A stretch of 64,000 nucleotides of DNA from Ferrovibrio terrae (GCF_007197755.1 NZ_CP041636.1:1462001-1526000); one strand, 5' to 3'. Counted from the first letter of the stretch, positions 43,666 through 52,656 are shown. The notes: a model not told the origin generated them from the sequence alone. Made by a program: numbers and translations.

Positions 43666-45318
43666 ATGATCCGCGCCGATATCGTCAGGCTCTACAAAAC
43701 GGTTCACACATGGACCGGTATTACTTGCGGCTTTTCACTGTTCATCGCTTTCTATGCGGGCGCGCTCACCATGTTTCAGGAGCCCATAGCTCGCTGGGCG
43801 TCGCCGCCGTCCGTGGGGGTGGCCGCGGTTTCTCTGGACAATGCCCCCCGTCTCCTCGAGCTGGTCGCCGCCGCTCATCCTCAGGCGCGTGCGGAAGGTA
43901 TCAAGCTGCATCTGCGGGGCCACGAGAACGAGCCTGCGCGGGTCACCTGGGAGGAGGACGAGCCGCACGAGCCGGGTCAGCCGCATGGGCATGTCCACTG
44001 GTGGGGGACGCTCAATCCAGACGGCAAGCTGCTAGCGAAGCCGGAAGAGCCGTCCGAACTGGCCGAGTTCATCAATGACATCCACATGCGCGTCGGGATA
44101 CCGAGGCCGTGGGGATCGTATTTTATGGGGGTGATCTCGCTGCTCTACGGTGTGGCGCTGATCGCAGGCGTCATCACGCTGCTGCCGTCGCTTGTGAAGG
44201 ATTTTCTTGAGCTGCGTGTCGGCAAAAACCTCAAGCGCATGTGGCTGGATGCCCACAATGTCGTTGGAATTACCGCACTCCCGTTTCACATCGCGATCGC
44301 GATCACTGCGACCGCATTGAGCCTCAGCAGCCCGCTCTGGTCCGCACAGGAGCGTGTGATTTTCGGCGGCAAGCAGGCCATCCTGGACGATCAGGAAAAT
44401 GAGCCGCGCAGAGCGCCCAAGCCGATCGGCGAGGCGGGTGTGATGATGCCGCCCGTGCAGTTGCTGCAAAAACTCAAGGAGCAGGTGCCCGATCTCGAGC
44501 CCCGCTTCCTGGTTTTCAAGAATTTCGGCGACAAGGCCGCTTCGGTGAGAGTCCCCGGACGGGAGCGCGGCTATGTGGGAGATTACCATCTTGGCGGCGT
44601 GATGCTCAGCGCCGTGACCGGCGAATTGCTCAACGACCTCACCCGTCCAGCGCGCCAGGATCCGGATCGTCGTGCGGCAGAGACATTCTACGGCCTGCAT
44701 GCCGGGCATTATGAGGGGGCGACAGTTACGTGGGCGTACTTCTTACTGGGCCTCTCCGGAGCGTGGCTGTTTTACAGCGGTAATCTGCTCTGGATCGAGA
44801 CGCGCCGGAAGACTGCCCGCAAGGGCGGCGAGGTCGAACAGTCGCGCTCGACGCGCCTCCTGGGCAGCGCGACCGTAGGTGTGTGTCTCGGCTGCGTGGC
44901 GGGTATCTCGCTCACCATTGTCGCGGCCAAATGGCTGCATGGTCGCGTGGACGATCTCAACCACTGGCATGAGCTGATCTATTACGCCGTGTTCCTTGGC
45001 TCGATCGCATGGGCCTTTGCCTCGGGCGCGGCGCGCTCGGCCGTCCATCTGCTGTGGCTGTGCGCCGCCGCGACGGTAGCGATCCCGCTGACAACGCTGA
45101 CGGCACTCCTGTTTCCGACACTCGGCATGTGGGCGCATGGCAGCATTGCCACCATCGGCGTCGATGTGGTTGCCTTCGTCGGCGCGCTCTGCTTCGCATG
45201 GATGGCAGTCGCCACCCGGCGTCGCATCACGACCGGTCCCGCCGATAGCATCTGGTCCGTCCGTAAGGCGGACGCGGCCACACCGCCGCGTGAGCCTGCC
45301 GCTGTCGCGGCCGAATGA
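43666..45318 (+). CDS. PepSY-associated membrane protein (iron-reductase-like)
   Basis: This 550-residue protein has an N-terminal helix (KTVHTWTGITCGFSLFIAFYAGAL in part), then PepSY-type periplasmic regions separated by further helices (about 148-175, 205-230, 360-385 and several near the end). Typical family sequences are HTWTG, DIHMRVGIP, WLDAHNVVGI and YGLHAGHYEG, with conserved His that may hold haem. PepSY_TM proteins near TonB receptors are thought to reduce ferric siderophores after import. I used ATG 43666. It is the last gene of the iron cassette. Confidence 0.85.
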   Translation: MIRADIVRLYKTVHTWTGITCGFSLFIAFYAGALTMFQEPIARWASPPSVGVAAVSLDNAPRLLELVAAAHPQARAEGIKLHLRGHENEPARVTWEEDEPHEPGQPHGHVHWWGTLNPDGKLLAKPEEPSELAEFINDIHMRVGIPRPWGSYFMGVISLLYGVALIAGVITLLPSLVKDFLELRVGKNLKRMWLDAHNVVGITALPFHIAIAITATALSLSSPLWSAQERVIFGGKQAILDDQENEPRRAPKPIGEAGVMMPPVQLLQKLKEQVPDLEPRFLVFKNFGDKAASVRVPGRERGYVGDYHLGGVMLSAVTGELLNDLTRPARQDPDRRAAETFYGLHAGHYEGATVTWAYFLLGLSGAWLFYSGNLLWIETRRKTARKGGEVEQSRSTRLLGSATVGVCLGCVAGISLTIVAAKWLHGRVDDLNHWHELIYYAVFLGSIAWAFASGAARSAVHLLWLCAAATVAIPLTTLTALLFPTLGMWAHGSIATIGVDVVAFVGALCFAWMAVATRRRITTGPADSIWSVRKADAATPPREPAAVAAE

Positions 45319-45545
45319 CCGTGCCGGGCCTGAAGCGTGCCGCTTCGACCTCGAAGAGAAAGGCCCGATTATGACCCCCGAGTCAGTCTCTCGTAGATTG
45401 CTCCAGCCTGCCTGCGGGGCACTCAATTTATAAGTAATTCCTATAAGTCTTATAAGATTACCACCAATATTTTTGGATATAACTTCCTCGTAAAATCAGT
45501 GCCTAGACGTAAAACCTGCGTCCGCTGCTTTTAGAGGAATTGGAC

Positions 45546-45749
45546 ATGAAGACTCTTGTCGCGATACTCACCGCCGCCGTGCTGTTTGCCGCGCCTATGA
45601 GTCATGCCGAGACCCGAACCGCCACCCCGGCCATTGGCCTGGCCCCGGTGAAGACTTCGCAAATCTGTGCAGCGTTAAAAACATCTCAGATGTCGTGTGA
45701 GGCATTAAGTGAGCACAGTGCAGCTAAGGCTGATCCTGTGTGCAGTTAA
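45546..45749 (+). CDS. Small exported protein with three cysteines
   Basis: This 67-residue protein has a clear signal peptide (MKTLVAILTAAVLFAAPMSHA, cleavage near residue 21 before ETRT). The mature part has about 46 residues with three cysteines (SQICAAL, MSCEAL, PVCS). AGAGGAA lies upstream at good spacing. A 227-base AT-rich stretch separates it from the PepSY gene and probably holds its promoter. I do not recognise it. Secreted small Cys proteins can be metal-binding or toxin-like, but nothing more can be supported. Confidence 0.6.
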   Translation: MKTLVAILTAAVLFAAPMSHAETRTATPAIGLAPVKTSQICAALKTSQMSCEALSEHSAAKADPVCS

Positions 45750-45976
45750 GATTTGAACATGGGCTTACGCCTAAGGCTTGGCCGGAATATGGCGAAGCCC
45801 TCCCGAGTCTGGGTACGAAGCCAGCATTCCAGGGGCTGGTGCTGCTTTTCCACCGGAAAAGCACGCGATCCAGATCTATTACAATTCAAGATCTGGAATA
45901 GATGTCCTGATGTCGCCGCCACTTTTGAGTGACACGGCGCCATACAGAATCGTGCCGATGGGTCTATTGGCGGACT

Positions 45977-47077
45977 TCAGTCCGAAAGCACGGACAATGC
46001 GTAAGTCTCAAACTGTTCAATTATCACTCGATTCTGATTCAATACCAGGCGCCGCCACAGGGGTGAGCACGGATCGTACTCCTCGCGAAGCGCGTTCTTG
46101 ATGGTCTTCGTCTCAGAGGCGTGCCAGTCAAGCTGACCCGGCTTCCGATGCAGATAGCTGTCCTGCCTGAGGATGCCTCCAGCCAATGTCATAGGGTAGG
46201 TGCCGAACTCAAGGGCAAGCAGATAGGCGCGATCGCAACCAACCCTCTCCCAGAGTTCCGAACCAAGGCCTGTCTGCGGCGGAGTAACCGCGCCGTCCGA
46301 TCGTTGAGATGTGAGCCAGGAGCCGAAAAGCGTTTTGGCAAGACGATAACGTATTCCCGTCGGTTGACCGAGGTAGATTGGCTCGCAATAGCCGAAGGGG
46401 CCCGCGCCAGTGTGGTAGTCCAAAACCACGACATTTGCGCGGTCAACCAAGGCATAATCCTTGATTACAGCTTCGACGATCAACCTCGATGCCGATGGTC
46501 GCAGGCCGCCGTAGTGCAGACCATCAGGAAACTCATACTGCCCCGCAGAACGAGCCGTCAGGACGGCGCGCGACCCGTATTTTTCAGCGGCCCGGTCGAT
46601 AGCAGCATTAGATTCAGACAAACCTGCGCCACTCAGATCACGAAGCAACAGGTCCGCATGGATGTCGCGGTAGAGGTCGTTCCGCGGCAGCGCGGCATCG
46701 AAGTCAATATAGTTGCGGTTCAGGTCGATGTTGTCTTCGGTTTCGCGTCGGCCCCATGCAGAGCCCCACGGATTTACGGCATGGATGAGGCAGAAGGCCC
46801 AGCTATCGGGTACGCGGCCATGCAGGAGAATGTCAATCATACAGGCCGAGCCGCAGTAAAGCTCGACGCCATGCGTGCCGCTCTGCAATACCAGAATGTT
46901 CCTGGCGTCAGTCCTTCCAAGCCACACCACGTCTGTCGTCAATCGCTCGCCTAACGGGCCTGTGGTGCTGTGCGCGTATTCACGATGCTGCCCACCTGCA
47001 ATCGCGGCCGCGTGCAGGAACTTTTGACGGGCGTCGCTGTAATCAAGCGAGAAAAAGCGTTCGACTGGCGACTTCAT
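45977..47077 (-). CDS. DUF2817 (M14-like) zinc metallopeptidase
   Basis: This 366-residue protein belongs to the DUF2817 branch of zinc carboxypeptidase-like enzymes. The metal motif H69-x-x-E72 sits in QSGTHGVELYCGSA. AVNPWGSAWGRRETEDNIDLNRNY (in part) is the family block, and the third ligand is probably the His in LDYHTGAGPFGY. It probably cleaves an amide or peptide bond of a small substrate in the cytoplasm; no signal peptide is seen. GAGGAAC precedes the ATG. It is divergent from the DUF3100 permease, 328 bases away, so both may serve the same substrate. Confidence 0.82.
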   Translation of the reverse strand: MKSPVERFFSLDYSDARQKFLHAAAIAGGQHREYAHSTTGPLGERLTTDVVWLGRTDARNILVLQSGTHGVELYCGSACMIDILLHGRVPDSWAFCLIHAVNPWGSAWGRRETEDNIDLNRNYIDFDAALPRNDLYRDIHADLLLRDLSGAGLSESNAAIDRAAEKYGSRAVLTARSAGQYEFPDGLHYGGLRPSASRLIVEAVIKDYALVDRANVVVLDYHTGAGPFGYCEPIYLGQPTGIRYRLAKTLFGSWLTSQRSDGAVTPPQTGLGSELWERVGCDRAYLLALEFGTYPMTLAGGILRQDSYLHRKPGQLDWHASETKTIKNALREEYDPCSPLWRRLVLNQNRVIIEQFETYALSVLSD

Positions 47078-47405
47078 GAAGGTTCCTCAGCGATGACAGC
47101 GGCTGCCGCTTGTAAGCGACAGGCTCTTAGGTTGCGGAAGGTTGATCCGTACCTGCATGGAGCCCTTCGGCACGCTCTTATCGTCGAGGTTGCCACTCTG
47201 CCTGGTTCGTCTCACCCTGCATAGACGGTATTGGCGAGATGCAGATCTGGTCTTGGACAGAAGTGTACCGAGACGCATTCGCTTACCGGCATCTGGGTTC
47301 CTTCCATCCAAGACGCTCCGTTTTGTTGCAGCCATCGTCATGGACACAATGAGGGTGGGATGGGACCGCCCCATAACGATTTTGCTCAAAACAGAGGGGG
47401 TAGAG
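47078..47405. other. Divergent promoter region between DUF2817 and DUF3100 genes
   Basis: A 328-base stretch lies between the two divergent starts. Open frames exist on both strands, but they have no ribosome site and mixed composition. It should contain both promoters. The last 12 bases contain AGGGGG, the ribosome site of the DUF3100 gene. I see no clear palindrome. Confidence 0.4.
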
Positions 47406-48746
47406 ATGGAAGCTCAATTCACAACAGTGTCACGAGACACTTCGTGGTTACGATTGGCCGCACTATTTGTGTGCGCGAGCATCTGTGTCATCATTGCGGA
47501 AATCGCCGGCCCGCTGACTATTCCGCTGGGTGGCGCCTACAAGGTCACCCTGTTGCCGTTTCTCTGGGCGCTGCTGATCGGGGCAGTGTGGGGCACGGTT
47601 TCCACACGCCTTCCGCCTTTTATGAAGGTAGACAACTCCATCCAGCGTCTGGCAAGCGCGGCGCTTCAATTCGCACTCCTACTGTTCATCGCAAAACTGG
47701 GCCTGCTCGTAGGAGGGTCTCTGCCAAAAATCCTGACGGCAGGCTGGGCACTGGCCTTCCAGGAGTTCGGTCACTTCTTCGGAACTGCAGTTATCGGCCT
47801 ACCGATCGCTCTACTGCTGGGCATCAAGCGTGAGGCCATCGGCGCTACATTCTCCGTGGGGCGCGAACCCAGTCTGGCGATCATCGGTGAGCGGTATGGG
47901 ATGTCGAGCCCGGAGGGTCACGGTGTTCTGGCTGAATACATCACCGGAACGGTCTTTGGTGCAGTCTTTATCTCCATCTTTGCCTCACTCGTGACCAGCC
48001 TGAACATTTTCCATCCCCATGCACTGGCTATGGGCGCCGGTATGGGTTCGGGCAGCCTTATGGCTGCGGCTGCAGGTGCCATTTCTGCTCAGCAGACGCC
48101 TGAAATGGCCAAGGAAGTTGCCGCTTTCGCTGCCGCCAGTAACCTGATTACGACCACGATCGGCACGTATTTCACGCTGTTCCTGTCACTGCCGTTCACC
48201 GTCTGGGCGTACAAGGTGCTGGAGCCTATCCTGGGGCGCGGCAAAGGACAGCCTGTGGAGGCTACACCTGCGTTCACCCAGAGCGAACAGGTCGTAGATA
48301 AGCCGGAAGCGCTTTCCATCCCGCAAATTCTCACTCTCTGGCTGGGCGTGGGCGTCATTGGTTTGGCGGCTAATTACATCGCCTTCAAGACTGTGCCTGA
48401 TGCTGTGACGGTCAGCGGCATGGGCATCATTCTGGGCTGCGTCGTGGTGGGCTATATTCTGTATAAGCTCGCCCGCGGCGTCCTCCCGGCAGTGTTGTGG
48501 GTTTCGCTGGTTGCGATGGCCCTGACCTATCCCGGCACGCCGTTCGCTGCCGAAACCGTCGCCATGACCGGGAAAATCAGCTTCCTGGCGCTGGCCACGC
48601 CAGTCATCGCGTTGGCAGGTCTTTCGATTGCCAAGGATCTGCCGGTATTCCGCCGTCTCGGCTGGCGTATTGTCGTGGTGTCGCTGGCAGCAAATGCCGG
48701 GACGTTCCTGGGGGGTGCGTTCGTGGCGCAGTTCTTCATGCACTGA
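47406..48746 (+). CDS. DUF3100 multi-pass membrane protein (candidate permease)
   Basis: This 446-residue protein has about 11 hydrophobic helices. Typical stretches are IAEIAGPLTIPLGGAYKVTLLPFLWALLIGAVWG (in part), GREPSLAIIGERYG and the Gly/Ser/Ala-rich AMGAGMGSGSLMAAAAGAISA in the centre. The last resembles the reentrant substrate loop of glutamate/citrate-type symporters. I identify it as DUF3100-like. No transport substrate is known to me. AGGGGG precedes ATG 47406. It is convergent with the AraC gene and divergent from the DUF2817 gene, which suggests import of the amino acid or peptide handled by this cluster. Confidence 0.75.
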   Translation: MEAQFTTVSRDTSWLRLAALFVCASICVIIAEIAGPLTIPLGGAYKVTLLPFLWALLIGAVWGTVSTRLPPFMKVDNSIQRLASAALQFALLLFIAKLGLLVGGSLPKILTAGWALAFQEFGHFFGTAVIGLPIALLLGIKREAIGATFSVGREPSLAIIGERYGMSSPEGHGVLAEYITGTVFGAVFISIFASLVTSLNIFHPHALAMGAGMGSGSLMAAAAGAISAQQTPEMAKEVAAFAAASNLITTTIGTYFTLFLSLPFTVWAYKVLEPILGRGKGQPVEATPAFTQSEQVVDKPEALSIPQILTLWLGVGVIGLAANYIAFKTVPDAVTVSGMGIILGCVVVGYILYKLARGVLPAVLWVSLVAMALTYPGTPFAAETVAMTGKISFLALATPVIALAGLSIAKDLPVFRRLGWRIVVVSLAANAGTFLGGAFVAQFFMH

Positions 48747-48759
48747 CGCGACGCACGCA

Positions 48760-49479
48760 TCACTGCCTGGTGGTAGTTCTCACTGCGTATGCATGCTCGG
48801 AGGTCCGCGGCGCCGTAACCCAGGCGCCGCGGAACGCTCCAGGCGTAAAGCCGTAGGTCCGTACCAGTTCCCGGCTCAGATGAGCCTGATCGTAGAAGCC
48901 AGCTTCCAAAGCGGCGTCCACAATCGGCAGGCCGCTCTTTAGCATCGATTTGGCGTGGTGAAGGGCGACCAGCACGTGGAAATCATGCAGGCCTGTTCCA
49001 ACCTCGTGGCGGAACCGCCGCGACAGATAGCCTTTGGAAATCGCGCAGGCTTCGGCAATCTGAGCGACATCGGTGCGCAGTGAGCCGCGCCTGGACAATA
49101 AGGCTTTTACGCGCTCCACCAGCGCGCCATCCGGTCCACGATTGAGGCCGTCCAATTTGTAATCGTCGGGCACCACGAACTCGGAGACAAAACTCCAGCC
49201 GTGAGAATCCAGTGGCTCGAAGCGGTGAATGACCCCAGCCGGGACAATGACTTTCTCGCCAGCTTCAACTCTCCGGCCGACGCTCCCAATTCTCAGGAAT
49301 GCACATCCTTCCAGCATATGCACCACTTCATCGCCGAGATGATAGTGCGGACGGAACGACCAGACACTGCGAGTACCCGCGATGATTTCCCGATACCTCC
49401 CTTTAGTGAAGTCCACCGACAGGGAGGTGCGTGGCGCTGGCCGTGCCGCCGACACTGCCGAGGAAGTCAGAGTTTCCAT
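48760..49479 (-). CDS. AraC-family regulator with N-terminal cupin sensor
   Basis: This 239-residue protein has a small cupin-like domain (about 40-110, PHYHLGDEVVHMLEGCAFL and VPAGVIHRFEPLDSHGW in part) followed by an AraC double HTH (about 135-230, IAEACAISKGYLSRRFRHEVG and DAALEAGFYDQAHLSRELVRTYGFTPGAFR in part). This is the LysR-independent amino-acid/sugar-sensing AraC layout. It is the last gene on the minus strand of the amino-acid cluster, ending close to the convergent DUF3100 gene. It probably regulates this cluster. Confidence 0.85.
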   Translation of the reverse strand: METLTSSAVSAARPAPRTSLSVDFTKGRYREIIAGTRSVWSFRPHYHLGDEVVHMLEGCAFLRIGSVGRRVEAGEKVIVPAGVIHRFEPLDSHGWSFVSEFVVPDDYKLDGLNRGPDGALVERVKALLSRRGSLRTDVAQIAEACAISKGYLSRRFRHEVGTGLHDFHVLVALHHAKSMLKSGLPIVDAALEAGFYDQAHLSRELVRTYGFTPGAFRGAWVTAPRTSEHAYAVRTTTRQ

Positions 49480-49507
49480 TGTATGGCTAGGTCTGCTTTT
49501 GGAGCTT

Positions 49508-49627
49508 TCACCCCTTGATGTCGGTGACGAACATCTTTCCGGGCGACTGAACAGCGGTATTGCGTTTGAAATCGCCGCTGCGGCAGGCCAGCCGCAAGGC
49601 CAGGGGTGTGTCGAAGTTCTGGAACAT
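49508..49627 (-). CDS. Possible 39-residue peptide of the amino-acid operon
   Basis: A 39-codon frame starts 14 bases after the dehydratase stop, behind GGAGG, and ends before the AraC gene. It begins MFQNFDTPLALRLACRSG and ends FVTDIKG. The spacing and the ribosome site suggest it is translated, though it may be a remnant of a longer gene. The stretch LACRSGDF recalls N-termini of DUF1445 hydro-lyase-like proteins, but this is only a faint resemblance and no domain is complete. Confidence 0.4.
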   Translation of the reverse strand: MFQNFDTPLALRLACRSGDFKRNTAVQSPGKMFVTDIKG

Positions 49628-49641
49628 TTGTCCTCCCAGGA

Positions 49642-50565
49642 TCAGGCCGCTTGCGCCACGTCGTGGCGCCAGCCTTCGAGCAGCGACGCGCTGGTGCTGG
49701 CACCGCCGCAGACAATGACGACGACATCCTTGGCGTTTGCGATGAGTGGATGATTAAGATAGGCAACCGCCAGTGAGACACCGCAAGCGGGCTCGACCAG
49801 TTGCCGCATGTCGTCGGCAAACCGGACCGCACCAGATAGCGCTTCGGCATCGGACAGGATGGCCGGTCGATAGCGGAACCGGCCAATCTGCTCGACTGGC
49901 CATGCGGCGACTTCACCTGCGGCCAGGCAGCCGCAAACCGTGTCCAGCGGGAAGTTTACGGGACGCCCGGCCGCGACCGCTGCGGCAAAGGAAGCCGAGC
50001 CGGTCGTCTCGCAGCCAATGACATCGACGTCATGTCGCTTGTGGCGATCCAGGCCGACCATAAGACCGGCAAGAAGGCCACCGCCGCCAATCGCGGTTAC
50101 CAGAGCATCGAACTCGGGTTTCTCCTCGATGATTTCGTCAATCATCGTCGAGTGCCCGCGCCAGAGTGTCGGATGGTCGAACGCCGGGACCAGCTCCACA
50201 TGCTCACCCTTGGCCAGTTGCTGGGCCAGCGCATTGGCTTCGTCCCAGACAGCTCCATGCACGGTGACGCTGGCACCGAGGGAAGCGATGATTTCGCGAG
50301 TCACGGCAGGTGTGGATTTCGGAACGATGATACTGCACTTGATGCCGAGCTTCTTGGCGGCAAAAGCGACCGCGACACCGGCATTGCCGCCCGAGGGGCA
50401 GATGAACTCAGTCTTCCCGGCCCTGGCCGCTTCCTCGCAAAGCAGGCCGATGCCGCGCAGCTTGAAGGAACCACTGGGCTGAAGGTTTTCGAGCTTGAGC
50501 CAGATCCGTCGTTCGGACGTGGACAGGCCGTGATGGAGGACGAGCGGAGTGCGGATGTGAAGCAT
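49642..50565 (-). CDS. Serine/threonine dehydratase-like PLP enzyme
   Basis: This 307-residue fold-type II PLP enzyme resembles mammalian-type L-serine dehydratase or threonine ammonia-lyase. The cofactor Lys is K35 in PSGSFKLRG, the phosphate-binding PSGGNAG lies near 57-63, and the glycine loop GGGGLLAG lies near 168-175. The C-terminal regulatory domain of biosynthetic IlvA is absent. It deaminates a beta-hydroxy or related amino acid to a 2-keto acid; the exact substrate, including D-isomers, cannot be told. It sits 12 bases after the DadA-like gene on the minus strand. Confidence 0.85.
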   Translation of the reverse strand: MLHIRTPLVLHHGLSTSERRIWLKLENLQPSGSFKLRGIGLLCEEAARAGKTEFICPSGGNAGVAVAFAAKKLGIKCSIIVPKSTPAVTREIIASLGASVTVHGAVWDEANALAQQLAKGEHVELVPAFDHPTLWRGHSTMIDEIIEEKPEFDALVTAIGGGGLLAGLMVGLDRHKRHDVDVIGCETTGSASFAAAVAAGRPVNFPLDTVCGCLAAGEVAAWPVEQIGRFRYRPAILSDAEALSGAVRFADDMRQLVEPACGVSLAVAYLNHPLIANAKDVVVIVCGGASTSASLLEGWRHDVAQAA

Positions 50566-50577
50566 ACTGGAACTCCA

Positions 50578-51834
50578 TTAAGCAAAGCGTGCGGGTGAGA
50601 ACGGCGCGACATCAATGCGCGGATTGGCCCCAGTCATCTGGGCCGCCAGCAGCTCGCCGGTGACCGGACCAAGCGTGAAGCCCTGGTGGCCGTGGCCGAA
50701 GGCGCACCACATGCCATCCTGGCCAGGTATCCGACCGAAGACGGGCTTCATGTCCGGCATGCAGGGCCGTGCGCCCATCCAGGGTTCGGCATCCAGCCGA
50801 TCGCCCAATGGGAACACGTCGCGAGCGATCGCTTCGGCATTGGCCAACTGACTGGGGGTGCGGGTAGCATCCACATGCGCCAGTTCTGCTCCAGTGGTGA
50901 GACGCAGGCCCGCCTTCATCGGGCAGACGACGTAGCCCATCTCGGCGTCGATCACCCAGTTGTTGAGAGGCCGGTCATCCTGCCTGGCGTAATGCATGTG
51001 ATAGCCGCGCTTGGCGAACATCGGCGGCCTGTACCCGAACCTGGAGGTCAGTTCCGTGCTCCATGGACCAAGGGCAATGACAACCTTTTCGCCTTCAACG
51101 GTGCTCCGATCATTGAGGGTGATCCTCCAGGCATCCGGACGCAGACGGGTGAGCGATTTGGCATCGCCAAGGAGTACTTGGCCGCCCTCCTTCTCGAACA
51201 GGCGTGCATAGGCCTGCACCAGATCGCCCGGGCTTTTGATCGCCAGCGGATCGGTCCACTGAATCGCGCCAGCGAACTCACGCTTGAGGTGTGGTTCTGC
51301 CTTTGCCACATCCGCGGCAGTGAGCTTCAGGTGGCTGACTCCCAGCTTCGCCCGCGCGTCGGCCTTTTCGAAGAACTTGTGCAGCTCGCGCTCGGTACGG
51401 AACAGGGTCAGGTAGCCCTTACCAGCGATCAGCTCTTCCGCATCGGCCTGCTCGATCAGTTCGGCATGGGTCTCGATGGAGCGGGCGATAAGCGTCTTAT
51501 ACTCGCGGGAAATCTCGGCATGCCGCTTCGGTGCGGATTGCACAAAATACGAGAACAGCGGTCCGGCCAATTGCAGGACTGCGTCCAGGTGATAGCGGAC
51601 ATCAATCCGCCGGTTCATCGCTCCGGAGATCAGGAAGCCGAGGTCGCGCGGCAGCTCGTAAGGCTCGGTTGCCTCGAACTGGACAAGCCCTGAGTTGCCG
51701 AACGATGTCTCCAGCCCAGGTGCGCGGCGGTCGACCAAGGCGACCGACAGCCCCCTGCGCTGCAAATGTAACGCGCAGCTGACGCCCACCATGCCCGCGC
51801 CAAGTACGATCACGTCATGCTTCATATCTGGCAT
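50578..51834 (-). CDS. DadA-like FAD amino-acid dehydrogenase
   Basis: This 418-residue flavoprotein of the DAO/DadA family has an N-terminal Rossmann motif VLGAGMVGVSCALHLQRRG (FAD). The catalytic region SNSGLVQ-like is SFGNSGLVQFE. The C-terminal FAD block is MWCAFGHGHQGFTLGPVTGEL. DadA oxidises D-amino acids to keto acids with electrons going to the respiratory chain. Other family members act on sarcosine or hydroxyproline, so the substrate is unsure. No ribosome site stands out; M1 or M4 may be the start. It lies between the SGNH gene and the dehydratase in a tight operon. Confidence 0.87.
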   Translation of the reverse strand: MPDMKHDVIVLGAGMVGVSCALHLQRRGLSVALVDRRAPGLETSFGNSGLVQFEATEPYELPRDLGFLISGAMNRRIDVRYHLDAVLQLAGPLFSYFVQSAPKRHAEISREYKTLIARSIETHAELIEQADAEELIAGKGYLTLFRTERELHKFFEKADARAKLGVSHLKLTAADVAKAEPHLKREFAGAIQWTDPLAIKSPGDLVQAYARLFEKEGGQVLLGDAKSLTRLRPDAWRITLNDRSTVEGEKVVIALGPWSTELTSRFGYRPPMFAKRGYHMHYARQDDRPLNNWVIDAEMGYVVCPMKAGLRLTTGAELAHVDATRTPSQLANAEAIARDVFPLGDRLDAEPWMGARPCMPDMKPVFGRIPGQDGMWCAFGHGHQGFTLGPVTGELLAAQMTGANPRIDVAPFSPARFA

Positions 51835-51842
51835 GGCGGTAG

Positions 51843-52490
51843 TCAGCTTCGATTGACGATGTCGGCGACGATCGGGGCCAAGGCCTTGCCGATGGCGATA
51901 TGCTGGTCGGCGTCCAAGTGAATGCCATCGACCTTGCTGCCGCCCGTCACGCTGTTGACGTCGAAGAAGTGGACCGACTTCAGCTGGGCCATTTCCTTAA
52001 GCGCAGGCGCGAAGCCCTTGTTGCGCTCCACAGCGCCTTCGAACTTCTGCACGTTGGCGCCCTTGGGCTCCTCGATTGCAGGCGGCGCCAGCACCAGGAT
52101 CTCCGGACGAGGCATGCCGGGCTCAATGGGGGCCTGGCGGATGATGTCGACCAGCTTGCCGACACCGGCGGCTGCACCCCACGCCTTGATATCGTGGGTG
52201 GCCTGGAAGTCGTTGGTACCGAGCTGGATGATGACCAGGGCCAATGGAGAGTTGATTTCGATGACCTCCCCCAGCGCCACCGAGCCGTTGCGGCCCGGCC
52301 GGAATGGGTCGTCCCACAGGGTCTTACGGCCTGCCAGGCTGTTCTCGATGACCCGGACGTCCTGCTTCCCGTCGCCATTCAGGGCAATCTCAAGGACACC
52401 GGGCCAACGCTGATCGAAGGGGAATCTGTCACGGGTGCCGGGCACCATGCCCCAACCCACACTGTCGCTATAAACTAGAATCTGTTTCAT
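51843..52490 (-). CDS. SGNH/GDSL-family hydrolase
   Basis: This 215-residue SGNH hydrolase has block I YSDSVGWGM (GDS-like, Ser nucleophile), block III LVIIQLGTND (Gly/Asn oxyanion), and a C-terminal DGIHLDADQH (block V, Asp and His). No signal peptide is seen, so it is cytosolic. Members hydrolyse acyl esters or O-acetyl groups on sugars and amino acids. In this operon it may remove an acyl or lactone group before oxidation. ATG 52490 is used; the track of bases allows a GTG one codon earlier. It is the first gene of the minus-strand operon. Confidence 0.83.
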   Translation of the reverse strand: MKQILVYSDSVGWGMVPGTRDRFPFDQRWPGVLEIALNGDGKQDVRVIENSLAGRKTLWDDPFRPGRNGSVALGEVIEINSPLALVIIQLGTNDFQATHDIKAWGAAAGVGKLVDIIRQAPIEPGMPRPEILVLAPPAIEEPKGANVQKFEGAVERNKGFAPALKEMAQLKSVHFFDVNSVTGGSKVDGIHLDADQHIAIGKALAPIVADIVNRS

Positions 52491-52532
52491 CACCCACTGC
52501 CTTTCTGTTGGCTTGGGCGGAGCATAATATCT

Positions 52533-52574
52533 GTGACACTTTGTTCAAAACATTATAGTGTCACGATACACTTT
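52533..52574. promoter_or_regulatory. Likely MocR operator (direct and inverted repeats)
   Basis: ACACTTT occurs at 52536-52542 and 52568-52574, 32 bases apart (about three turns). GTGACACT (52533-52540) and AGTGTCAC (52557-52564) form an inverted pair. The region lies between the divergent SGNH operon and MocR gene. MocR/GabR/PdxR-type regulators bind direct repeats. Confidence 0.5.
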
Positions 52575-52656
52575 TAAGGAAATCACGGAAAATAGGTCTA
52601 GTCGATGAGATGCTTCTGCAAAAATTTCGATATGATTTTTAGACGCTGAGGTGTCG

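Noticed and set aside
45778-46101. A 107-codon plus-strand frame overlapping the end of the DUF2817 gene
   Set aside because: It runs into a well-supported metallopeptidase on the other strand and has no start site. A perfect 8-bp GCTTTTCC/GGAAAAGC hairpin lies in its first part, so the region is more likely a gene end or spacer.
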